A stretch of 64,000 bases of DNA from Nocardioides oceani (lineage in GTDB: Bacteria > Actinomycetota > Actinomycetes > Propionibacteriales > Nocardioidaceae). The position numbers and the translations under genes are program-made. Shown piece by piece: positions 7,062-14,409 of this stretch; positions within the stretch are counted from its first letter, which is position 1; each line of letters begins with the position of its first letter. The notes beneath the pieces were generated by a model that searched no databases, had not been told where the DNA came from, and saw only the letters and a list, made by a program, of their open reading frames with translations. The stretch covers positions 62,001 through 126,000 of the forward strand of contig NZ_JAUHJQ010000003.1 of the NCBI RefSeq assembly GCF_030412965.1, written 5' to 3'.

Positions 7062-8971
7062 CCCGCACCATCGACCGCCTCCTCGTCGCCAACCGCGCCG
7101 AGATCGCCAGCCGCGTCTTCCGCACCTGCCGCGACCTGGGCATCGAGACCGTGGCGGTGCACTCCGACGCCGACGCGGCGCTGCCCTACGTCCGCGAGGC
7201 CGACCTCGCGGTCCGCCTGCCCGGCAGCACGCCGGCCGAGACCTACCTGCGCATCGACCTCGTCCTCGACGCCGCCCGCCGCGCGGGAGCCGATGCGGTC
7301 CACCCCGGCTACGGCTTCCTGTCCGAGAACGCCGCCTTCGCGCGCGCCGCCCTCGACGCCGGGCTGACCTGGGTCGGCCCCAGCCCGGAGTCGATCGAGG
7401 CGATGGGCTCGAAGATCCGCGCCAAGGAGATCATGCGCGAGGCCGGCGTCCCGGTGCTCGAGGCGCCCGAGCAGCCCACCGAGGCCGACCTGCCGCTGCT
7501 GGTCAAGGCCTCCGCGGGCGGCGGCGGCCGCGGCATGCGCGTCGTGCGCACGCTCGCCGACCTCGACGCCGAGGTGGCCGGCGCCCGTGCCGAGGCCGAG
7601 TCGGCCTTCGGCGACGGCACGGTGTTCGTCGAGCCGTACGTCGAGCGCGGCCGCCACGTCGAGGTCCAGCTCGTCGGCTCGGTCGTCTTCGGCGACCGCG
7701 ACTGCTCGGTGCAGCGCCGCCACCAGAAGGTCGTCGAGGAGGCGCCGGCCCCGGGGATCCCCGACGAGGTCCGCGCCGCGATGCACGAGGCGGCCAGCAA
7801 GGCCGCCGAGGCGATCGAGTACCGCGGTGCCGGCACCGTCGAGTTCCTCTACGACCCCGCCACCGAGCGCTTCTGGTTCCTGGAGATGAACACCCGCCTC
7901 CAGGTCGAGCACCCGGTCACCGAGCTCGTCCACGGCGTCGACCTGGTCGCCCTGCAGCTGCACGCGGCCCAGGCCAGCTGGTTCATGGGGTGGGCCGACG
8001 CGCCGCAGGGCCACGCGATCGAGGTGCGCCTCTACGCCGAGGACCCGGCCGCCGACTACCAGCCGCAGAGTGGCGTCCTGACGACCTTCGAGGTCCCGCA
8101 GGTGCCGGGCATCCGCGTCGACGCCGGCTTCGAGTCCGGCTCGGAGGTCACCACGCACTACGACGCCATGCTCGCCAAGGTCGTCGCCCACGCGCCCACC
8201 CGCGGCGAGGCCGCGCGCAAGCTGGCCGGCGTCCTCTCCCGCGCGCGCATCCACGGCGTGGTCACCAACCGCGACCTGCTCGTGGACGTCCTGCGGTCGC
8301 CGGAGTTCCTGGCCGGGGACCTCAGCACCGCCTTCCTCGTTGATCGAACGTTCGACCAAGGACCCGGGCAGGACCCCGGCGCCTCCGTCGCCGCGGCGCT
8401 GGCCCTGGCCGAGCGGGCCGGTGCCGCGCGGACCGTGCAGCGCGGGATCCCGGTCGCCTGGCGCAACGTGGTCAGCCAGCCGCAGCGCACGGAGATCGAG
8501 CACCGCGACGGCACGGTGACCACGGTCGAGTGGCTCGGCACGCGCGACGGGTACGTCGTCGACGGGTACGCCGTGGTCGCGGCCGGCCCGGAGCAGGTGG
8601 CCCTCGAGCGGGACGGCGTGCGGACGACGTACGACGTCGTGGTGAGCGGTCCGCACGGCGCCGAGGCCGTCGACGTCGACTCCGGGCGCGGGCACAGCCG
8701 GTTCACCCGGGTCCCGCGCTTCGTCGACCCGGCCGACCAGGTCGCCAGCGGCAGCCTGCTCGCGCCCATGCCCGGCACCGTCGTGCGGGTCGCGGTCGAG
8801 GCCGGCCAGCGGGTGGAGGCCGGGCAGCCGGTGCTCGTCCTGGAGGCCATGAAGATGCAGCACACCGTGGCGGCGCCGACCGCCGGCACGGTCACCGAGC
8901 TCCCGGTCACCACCGGGCAGCAGGTCGCAGCCGGCGAGGTGCTCGCCGTCGTCGAGGAGGAGCAGCCATGA
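7058..8971 (+). CDS. Acyl-CoA carboxylase alpha subunit (biotin carboxylase + BCCP)
   Basis: A 637-residue ATP-dependent biotin carboxylase fused to its biotin carrier. Residues 1-about 445 form the carboxylase (LLVANRAEIASRVFRT, the glycine-rich ATP loop KASAGGGGRGMRVV, and the active-site EMNTRLQVEHPVTE). About 570-637 form the biotinyl domain with EAMKMQH; Lys599 is the biotin attachment site. It charges the carboxyltransferase encoded just upstream. A 20-bp imperfect palindrome lies inside the gene (8340-8359). The ATG overlaps the previous stop, and the next ATG overlaps its own. Confidence 0.95.
   Translation: MTRTIDRLLVANRAEIASRVFRTCRDLGIETVAVHSDADAALPYVREADLAVRLPGSTPAETYLRIDLVLDAARRAGADAVHPGYGFLSENAAFARAALDAGLTWVGPSPESIEAMGSKIRAKEIMREAGVPVLEAPEQPTEADLPLLVKASAGGGGRGMRVVRTLADLDAEVAGARAEAESAFGDGTVFVEPYVERGRHVEVQLVGSVVFGDRDCSVQRRHQKVVEEAPAPGIPDEVRAAMHEAASKAAEAIEYRGAGTVEFLYDPATERFWFLEMNTRLQVEHPVTELVHGVDLVALQLHAAQASWFMGWADAPQGHAIEVRLYAEDPAADYQPQSGVLTTFEVPQVPGIRVDAGFESGSEVTTHYDAMLAKVVAHAPTRGEAARKLAGVLSRARIHGVVTNRDLLVDVLRSPEFLAGDLSTAFLVDRTFDQGPGQDPGASVAAALALAERAGAARTVQRGIPVAWRNVVSQPQRTEIEHRDGTVTTVEWLGTRDGYVVDGYAVVAAGPEQVALERDGVRTTYDVVVSGPHGAEAVDVDSGRGHSRFTRVPRFVDPADQVASGSLLAPMPGTVVRVAVEAGQRVEAGQPVLVLEAMKMQHTVAAPTAGTVTELPVTTGQQVAAGEVLAVVEEEQP
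8340..8359. promoter_or_regulatory. Intragenic palindrome TTGATCGAACGTTCGACCAA
   Basis: Nine of ten base pairs match across the dyad, and the central 12 bp TCGAACGTTCGA is perfect. It lies inside the biotin carboxylase gene where surrounding codon use is otherwise GC-rich; the amino acids read FLVDRTFDQ. It may be an internal operator or chance. It differs from the TetR operator at 1047. Confidence 0.25.
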
Positions 8972-10143
8972 CCGAGACCGTCCACGCGTTCGCCGAGCCC
9001 GAGGAGCGCCAGGAGCTGCGCAAGGCGGTCTTCGCGCTCGCCTCGAAGTACGGCCACGAGTACGTCGCCGAGAAGGCCCGCACCGGCGGCAAGGTCACCG
9101 AGCTGTGGCAGGACATGGGCGCGCACGGGTTCCTCGGCGTCAACATCGCCGAGGAGCACGGCGGCGGGGGCGGCGGCATGGGCGACCTCTCCGCGGTGCT
9201 CGAGGAGGCCGCGGCCGCCGGGGCCCCGATGCTGATGATGGTCGTCTCCCAGGCGATCTGCGGCTCGGTCATCGGCCGGTACGGCACCGAGGAGCAGAAG
9301 GCGCGCTGGCTGCCGGCCATCGCGTCGGGCGAGTACACGATGGCCTTCGCCATCACCGAGGCGGACGCCGGCTCGAACTCCCACAACATCACCACCACCG
9401 CCACCCGCGACGGCGACGGCTGGGTCCTCAAGGGGCAGAAGACCTGGATCTCCGGCGTCGACGAGGCGCAGGGCATCCTCGTGGTCGGCCGCGCCTCGGA
9501 CGCCCGGACCGGCAAGCTCAAGCCCTGCCTGTTCGTCGTCCCGACCGACGCGCCGGGGCTGGAGAAGCAGCCGCTCGAGATGACCTTCGACGCCCCCGAG
9601 AAGCAGTGGACGCTGTTCTTCGACGACGTCAGGCTCCCCGCCGACGCGCTCGTCGGGGACGAGGACGCCGGCCTGCTGCAGCTCTTCGCCGGGCTCAACC
9701 CCGAGCGGATCATGGGTGCGGCGTACTCCAACGGGATGTCGCGCTTCGCCCTCGCCAAGGCCGTGGAGTACGCCAAGACCCGCAAGGTCTGGAAGGACCA
9801 GCCCATCGGCACCCACCAGGGCATCGCCCACCCGCTGGCCAAGGTCAAGATCGAGCTCGAGCAGTCCCGGCTGCTGCAGCAGAAGGCCGCCGCGCTCTAC
9901 GACGCCGGCGACGACATGGGTGCCGGTGAGTACGCCAACATGGCCAAGTACGCCGCCGGCGAGGTCGCCTGCAACGCCACCGACATCGCCGTCCACACCC
10001 ACGGCGGCTCCGGCCTCACCCGCGAACTCGGCCTGGCGAACATGCTCGTCGCCGCCCGCCTCGGCCGGATCGCCCCCGTCAGCCGGGAGATGATCCTCAA
10101 CTTCGTCGCCATGCACTCCCTGGGCCTGCCCAAGTCCTACTGA
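8968..10143 (+). CDS. Acyl-CoA dehydrogenase family protein
   Basis: A 391-residue acyl-CoA dehydrogenase, last gene of the operon. It shows the FAD/substrate loop ITEADAGSNSHN, KGQKTWISG, and HTHGGSGLTRE followed by ARLGRIAPVSREM at the C-terminus. As in the first dehydrogenase of the operon there is no C-terminal YEGT glutamate; Glu246 in LNPERIM is the likely base. It differs clearly from that paralogue, so the two probably act at different steps or on different chain lengths. ATGA overlap with the carboxylase gene. A large palindromic repeat array begins about 45 bp downstream. Confidence 0.9.
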   Translation: MTETVHAFAEPEERQELRKAVFALASKYGHEYVAEKARTGGKVTELWQDMGAHGFLGVNIAEEHGGGGGGMGDLSAVLEEAAAAGAPMLMMVVSQAICGSVIGRYGTEEQKARWLPAIASGEYTMAFAITEADAGSNSHNITTTATRDGDGWVLKGQKTWISGVDEAQGILVVGRASDARTGKLKPCLFVVPTDAPGLEKQPLEMTFDAPEKQWTLFFDDVRLPADALVGDEDAGLLQLFAGLNPERIMGAAYSNGMSRFALAKAVEYAKTRKVWKDQPIGTHQGIAHPLAKVKIELEQSRLLQQKAAALYDAGDDMGAGEYANMAKYAAGEVACNATDIAVHTHGGSGLTRELGLANMLVAARLGRIAPVSREMILNFVAMHSLGLPKSY

Positions 10144-10186
10144 GGACGCACCCCCCCGCCAGTCGATCGGCGAGCGCCAGCACCCC

Positions 10187-11055
10187 GCTGGTTGAGCAGC
10201 GAGCGCCGGCGCCCCTCGCTGGTTGAGCAGCGAGCGCCAGCGAGCGTGTCGAAACCCGGTGAGGGACCTGTGACCTCGGGCCCTGCGTCGGTTGCGGGGT
10301 TTCGACACGGTCGGCGCTGGGGCGCCTCCCTGCTCAACCAGCAGGGAGCAGCGAGCGCTAGCGAGCGTGTCGAAACCCGGTGAGGGACCTGTGACCTCGG
10401 GCCCTGCGTCGGTTGCGGGGTTTCGACACGGTCGGCGCTGGGGCGCCTCCCTGCTCAACCAGCAGGGAGCAGCGAGCGCTAGCGAGCGTGTCGAAACCCG
10501 GTGAGGGACCTGTGACCTCGGGCCCTGCGTCGGTTGCGGGGTTTCGACACGGTCGGCGCTGGGGCGCCTCCCTGCTCAACCAGCAGGGAGCAGCGAGCGC
10601 CGGCGCCCCCGCTGGTTGAGCAGCGAGCGCCAGCGAGCGTGTCGAAACCCGGTGAGGGACCTGTGACCTCGGGCCCTGCGTCGGTTGCGGGGGTTTCGAC
10701 ACGGTCGGCGCCGGGGGCGAGCGCCGGCGTGTCCCGCTGGTTGAGCAGCGAGCGCCAGCGAGCGTGTCGAAACCCGGTGAGGGACCTGTGACCTGGGGCC
10801 TTGCGTCGGTTGCGGGGGTTTCGACACGGTCGGCGCTGGGGCGCCTCCCTGCTCAACCGGCGGGGAGCAGCGAGCGCCGGCGTGTCCCGCTGGTTGAGCA
10901 GCGAGCGCCAGCGAGCGTGTCGAAACCCGGTGAGGGACCTGTGACCTGGGGCCCTGCGTCGGTTGCGGGGGTTTCGACACGGTCGGCGCTGGGGCGCCTC
11001 CCTGCTCAACCAGCGGAAGTCGCTGGGGCGCCTCCCTGATCGACCAGCGGAGGTC
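10187..11055. repeat. Array of six palindromic repeat units (REP/BIME-like)
   Basis: This gene-free stretch (10144-11134) is almost wholly repeats. Each unit has a left arm with CTGGTTGAGCAG and TGTCGAAACCC, a conserved centre GGTGAGGGACCTGTGACC..., and a right arm with GGGTTTCGACA and CTGCTCAACCAG, so one unit folds on itself. The GTGTCGAAACCC marker occurs at 10246, 10367, 10488, 10639, 10764 and 10917. The first two 121-bp periods are identical and the third matches for about 107 bp, which indicates recent tandem duplication. Later units vary in the centre (GACCTGGGGCC) and spacing. No unique spacers or cas genes are present. It may also terminate the upstream operon. Confidence 0.9.
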
Positions 11056-11134
11056 GGCGTCGGGGGGCCTCCCGCCTGACCTGCGGACGGAACGCGCGGG
11101 TGTGGGCGCGTGCCGGGCCGGGTAGGCCAGGGAC

Positions 11135-11707
11135 ATGCCCAGCCCGAGCACCCAGCCGTTCACCACGGGGGACGAGGCGGCGGAGCGCGTGGCGGCAGAC
11201 CCGTTCTGGTCCGTCGTCCGCCGCCGCCACCCCGACGTCGACGTCGTCGTCCTGCCGGCCGGCGACGCGGCCCCGCCCGACCCGGCCGAGGTCGCGTCCC
11301 TGCCCGAGGTCGACGCAGCCGATGCAGCCGAGGGGGCCGCACGCGGCGAGGCCGAGGCGCTGGCCCTCTGGACCGCCCTCGTGGGTGCCGAGCCGGGCAC
11401 GATCCGGACCCGCTGGGCCGCGGGCCGCGCCTCGGGCACCCACCGCCTCGAGACGACGCTGCGCCTCGACGACGTCGACCCGACCGCGGCCGTCGCGGCG
11501 GTCGGGCGTGCGGAGGACGCGCTGGCCGCCGACGGATGGCACGTGCTCGCGCCGGGCGACGGGCTGCCCCGTGTGCTCGCCGGGCGCGGGGAGGGTCTGG
11601 GCCGGGCCGAGCTGCAGCTGGTGCACGCGCCCGCCGAGGCGCGGCTGGTGCTGCGCGTCCGGGCGGGCGACGTCCGGCTCGGGACCCCCTCGGAGGTGGA
11701 CGCATGA
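11135..11707 (+). CDS. Hypothetical protein of the EspC/WXG hydrolase operon
   Basis: A 190-residue acidic protein without a signal peptide or membrane segment. The family is not recognised. The C-terminal half contains DALAADGWHV, resembling DALEADGWTV in the lipoprotein at 13781, so the two proteins flanking the WXG pair may share a domain. ATG 11135 follows CCAGGGAC. It overlaps the next gene by 4 bp. A chaperone or adaptor role for secretion of the downstream proteins is possible by position only. Confidence 0.75.
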   Translation: MPSPSTQPFTTGDEAAERVAADPFWSVVRRRHPDVDVVVLPAGDAAPPDPAEVASLPEVDAADAAEGAARGEAEALALWTALVGAEPGTIRTRWAAGRASGTHRLETTLRLDDVDPTAAVAAVGRAEDALAADGWHVLAPGDGLPRVLAGRGEGLGRAELQLVHAPAEARLVLRVRAGDVRLGTPSEVDA

Positions 11708-12012
11708 GCGTGCTCGGCGCGGAGTACGACCCGCTCGTCGCCACCGCCGAGGACTGGCGCTCGCTGGCCTCGCTGATGACCGGCACCTCCCGCGACCTGG
11801 CGGGCCAGGGCACCGGCTCGCTGCCGCCGAGCGTGCAGGGGGCGGCCTCGTCGTTCCTCTCGGCATGGTCGGGGTACGCCGAGGAGAGCGCGGCGATCGC
11901 CGAGGGCGTCGCTGCCTCCGTCGACGCGCGGGTCACCGACTACAGCGGCACCGACGACGGTTCGCGGGACCAGATGACCGACCTCGACGGACGCCTGGGG
12001 CCGGCCCGATGA
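11704..12012 (+). CDS. EspC-like small protein (WXG100 superfamily-type)
   Basis: A 102-residue helical protein with the size and pattern of ESX/type VII secreted partners. The C-terminal segment has an aromatic-x-x-Thr-Asp-type motif (TDYSGTDDGSRDQMTDLD), as in EspC-like proteins. The second small protein of the window (60338) has the same length and a similar ending (FYSTDAAVGSAFDQMTTDVD). It overlaps both neighbours by 4 bp. Inference: it forms a helical complex with the WXG-containing N-terminus of the next protein. Confidence 0.7.
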   Translation: MSVLGAEYDPLVATAEDWRSLASLMTGTSRDLAGQGTGSLPPSVQGAASSFLSAWSGYAEESAAIAEGVAASVDARVTDYSGTDDGSRDQMTDLDGRLGPAR

Positions 12013-13784
12013 CCGTCACGATCGACGTCCCGCCGTCCCAGCCGCCCCGGGTCGTCAAGCCCGAGGGCGACGCCACCGGCGCGGACGAGCTGGCCGAGAC
12101 GCTCTACACCACGGCCGGCCGCTACGAGGAGGTTTCCGACGAGGCGGCGCAGATCCAGTACGTCCAGGGCTGGATCGGCGACGCGGCCGACGCCTACCGC
12201 GGGGCGACGGCCACGGCCGGCTCCGAGCACGCCGCGATGGCGACCACGGTCCAGCGCGTGGGGCGGGCGGTGACGGCGTACGCCGACACCCTCCGCGACC
12301 TGCTGCGGACCTACGACGAGCAGGTCGACCGCAAGGAGGCGCTCGACGCCCGGCGGACGGCGCTCATCGCCGACATCAACGCCACGGCCGAGGCGACGCC
12401 CGACGTGGTCGCCGCGCTGCGCGAGCGTGCGACAGAGCTGCGGATCGACTACTCCGACCTGGTCACCGACCACGACGACCTCCAGCGCCGGGTGCGGGAG
12501 GCGGAGGCGCTGCTGCGCCAGGCGTTCGTCGCCGGCACGTCCCTGGACCGGGCGCTCTCGGAGGACGGCGGGGTGCCGCAGTCCGCACAGGACGCGATGG
12601 ACCGCCCCGGTGCGCCCGGCTCGGGTGCGAGCCCCGAGGACGTCCGCGACTGGTGGGAGGGCCTCAGCGAGGCCGAGCGCGAGGCCGTCGTCACGGCGTA
12701 CCCCGAGCTGGTCGGCTCCGCCGACGGCCTCCCCGCCGCCGTGCGCGACGACGCCAACCGGGTGCTGCTCGACGACGACCTCGCGACGCTGCGCTCGAAG
12801 GAGGCCGACGGCACGATCTCCGAGGACGAGGATCAGGTGCTGGCCAACGCCGAGGAGGCGGAGAGGGCGCTGCAGGAGGCCGACACCTTCGAGGACCCGA
12901 TCAGCGGGGAGCGGCCCGGCGGCCTGCTCTACCTCTACGAGCCGGGCGCGTTCGACGGGGACGGCCGGGTCGCGGTCGGGGTCGGCGACCTCGACACCGC
13001 CGACGACGTCGCGGTCTTCACCCCCGGCATCACGACCGACATGGGCGACACGAGCCGCTACACCGGCCAGATGGTCGACCTCTACGAGGCCACCCGCTAC
13101 AACGGCGACGGCTCCAGCGTCGCGACGCTGTTCTGGCTCGGGTACGACGCGCCCGACGAGTTCTACGACCCCGCCACCCTGACCGAGGGTCGCGCCGAGG
13201 ACGGCGGCCGCCGGCTCGCCGACGCCGTCGACGGCCTGCGTGCCTCGCGGCCCGACGACCCGGCGCACCTGACCGCGATCGGGCACAGCTACGGCTCCAC
13301 CACGACGTCGTACGCCGCCGGCGACCACGACCTGCGCGCCGACGACGTCGTGCTCATCGGCAGCCCCGGCGCCGGGCCGGCGGACGAGGCCGGCGACTTC
13401 AGCGTGGGGGAGGACCACGTGTACGTCGGGCGGGACAGCCGCGACTTCGTGGCCACGCTCGGCGACGAGGGCTGGGTCGGCAAGTTCGGTGCGGGCCTCG
13501 GCACCGACCCGTCCTCGGAGGACTTCGGGGCGACCCGGTTCGAGGCCGAGCGCACCGACCGGGAGTGGCACACCGGCGTCGGCGACGCGCACGGCTCCTA
13601 CCTGCGCCACGACACCGAGTCGCTCTACAACATCGGACTCATCGTCGACGGGCACGGGGACCAGGTGAACGGTGCGGACCAGAGCTACGACCCGTGGTAC
13701 GGCGGGCCGGTCGACCCCGAGGCGGACCGCGAGCCCAGCAGCGGTGTCGAGGGTGAGTCCAAGACGCAGCAGCCGGGCCCGTGA
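12009..13784 (+). CDS. WXG-domain alpha/beta hydrolase (DUF1023-like)
   Basis: A 591-residue protein. Residues 1-about 110 are helical with a WxG turn at Trp55-Gly57 (GWIGDAADAYRG). Residues about 115-300 are charged helices, probably coiled coil. The C-terminal part is a DUF1023-type alpha/beta hydrolase with a nucleophile elbow GHSYGS (Ser427) and a candidate catalytic His528 in GDAHGSYL. The architecture suggests a type VII-exported hydrolase acting in the envelope or on neighbours; the substrate is unknown. No signal peptide is seen, consistent with a WXG route. It overlaps the EspC-like gene and the lipoprotein gene by 4 bp each. No secretion ATPase lies in this window. Confidence 0.8.
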   Translation: MTVTIDVPPSQPPRVVKPEGDATGADELAETLYTTAGRYEEVSDEAAQIQYVQGWIGDAADAYRGATATAGSEHAAMATTVQRVGRAVTAYADTLRDLLRTYDEQVDRKEALDARRTALIADINATAEATPDVVAALRERATELRIDYSDLVTDHDDLQRRVREAEALLRQAFVAGTSLDRALSEDGGVPQSAQDAMDRPGAPGSGASPEDVRDWWEGLSEAEREAVVTAYPELVGSADGLPAAVRDDANRVLLDDDLATLRSKEADGTISEDEDQVLANAEEAERALQEADTFEDPISGERPGGLLYLYEPGAFDGDGRVAVGVGDLDTADDVAVFTPGITTDMGDTSRYTGQMVDLYEATRYNGDGSSVATLFWLGYDAPDEFYDPATLTEGRAEDGGRRLADAVDGLRASRPDDPAHLTAIGHSYGSTTTSYAAGDHDLRADDVVLIGSPGAGPADEAGDFSVGEDHVYVGRDSRDFVATLGDEGWVGKFGAGLGTDPSSEDFGATRFEAERTDREWHTGVGDAHGSYLRHDTESLYNIGLIVDGHGDQVNGADQSYDPWYGGPVDPEADREPSSGVEGESKTQQPGP

Positions 13785-14293
13785 GGGGCCGGGCGAGGGC
13801 GGCCGCGCTGGCGGCGTCGTTGGTGGTCGGAGGGGTGCTGATGGGCGGGTGCTCGGGGTCGGACGCGTCGCCGGAGGAGGCGGCCGCGGACACGGAGTCG
13901 TCGCGGGCGAGCGTCGAGGACGCCGTCCGCTCGGTCGCCGGGGTCGCCGCCGGTGTCGACCTGGAGCTCGGCCCGCTGCGCGGCGAGTGGTCGGTGTGCA
14001 CCGCCGAGCCGCCGTCGTTGCAGTACGGCGCGGGCGGGTCGGGCCGGCCGGACGGATCGATGGCCGACCAGATCGCCGCGCTCACCGACGCGCTCGAGGC
14101 CGACGGGTGGACGGTCGAGAACGCCGGCACCGAGCCGCGTGCCTACGCCGTTCTCGTCCGTGACGACCTGCGGGCCACCCTCGGCGAGTCCCGCCGCCAC
14201 CCGGGCCAGGTCGACGCCGGCGTCGCCGGCCCGTGCGTCGACACCACGCCGGAGCAGGACGACCTGCTCACCGAGACCTACGACATCGAGTGA
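13781..14293 (+). CDS. Putative lipoprotein, last gene of WXG hydrolase operon
   Basis: A 170-residue protein with a lipoprotein signal: positively charged start, hydrophobic stretch and lipobox LMGGC with Cys24. The mature part contains ALTDALEADGWTV, similar to the operon's first protein. GTG 13781 overlaps the hydrolase stop. By position it could be an immunity or docking protein that faces the exported hydrolase outside the membrane (inference). The family is not recognised. Confidence 0.75.
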   Translation: MRGRARAAALAASLVVGGVLMGGCSGSDASPEEAAADTESSRASVEDAVRSVAGVAAGVDLELGPLRGEWSVCTAEPPSLQYGAGGSGRPDGSMADQIAALTDALEADGWTVENAGTEPRAYAVLVRDDLRATLGESRRHPGQVDAGVAGPCVDTTPEQDDLLTETYDIE

Positions 14294-14359
14294 CGTGGCG
14301 GTGGGGCACGAGGCGGGGCCCGGCGGTGTGAGTGCGCCGGACGGTCGGTAGCTCGCACA

Positions 14360-14391
14360 GGGGGCCGGCACCCTGACGGATGCCGGCCCCC
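14360..14391. terminator. Bidirectional hairpin terminator
   Basis: Perfect 11-bp arms GGGGGCCGGCA (14360-14370) and TGCCGGCCCCC (14381-14391) with a 10-nt loop lie between the convergent ends of the lipoprotein gene (14293) and the M14 peptidase gene (14410). There is no strong T tract, as is usual in high-GC actinobacteria. Confidence 0.75.
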
Positions 14392-14409
14392 TCGATCACG
14401 TGGACCGCG

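Noticed and set aside
10187..11055. CRISPR array
   Set aside because: Repeats are palindromic and near contiguous, intervening sequence is itself repeated, and there are no cas genes.
11135..14293. Complete type VII secretion locus
   Set aside because: No EccB/C/D/E, MycP or FtsK/SpoIIIE-type ATPase genes are present here, so only effector-type modules can be claimed.
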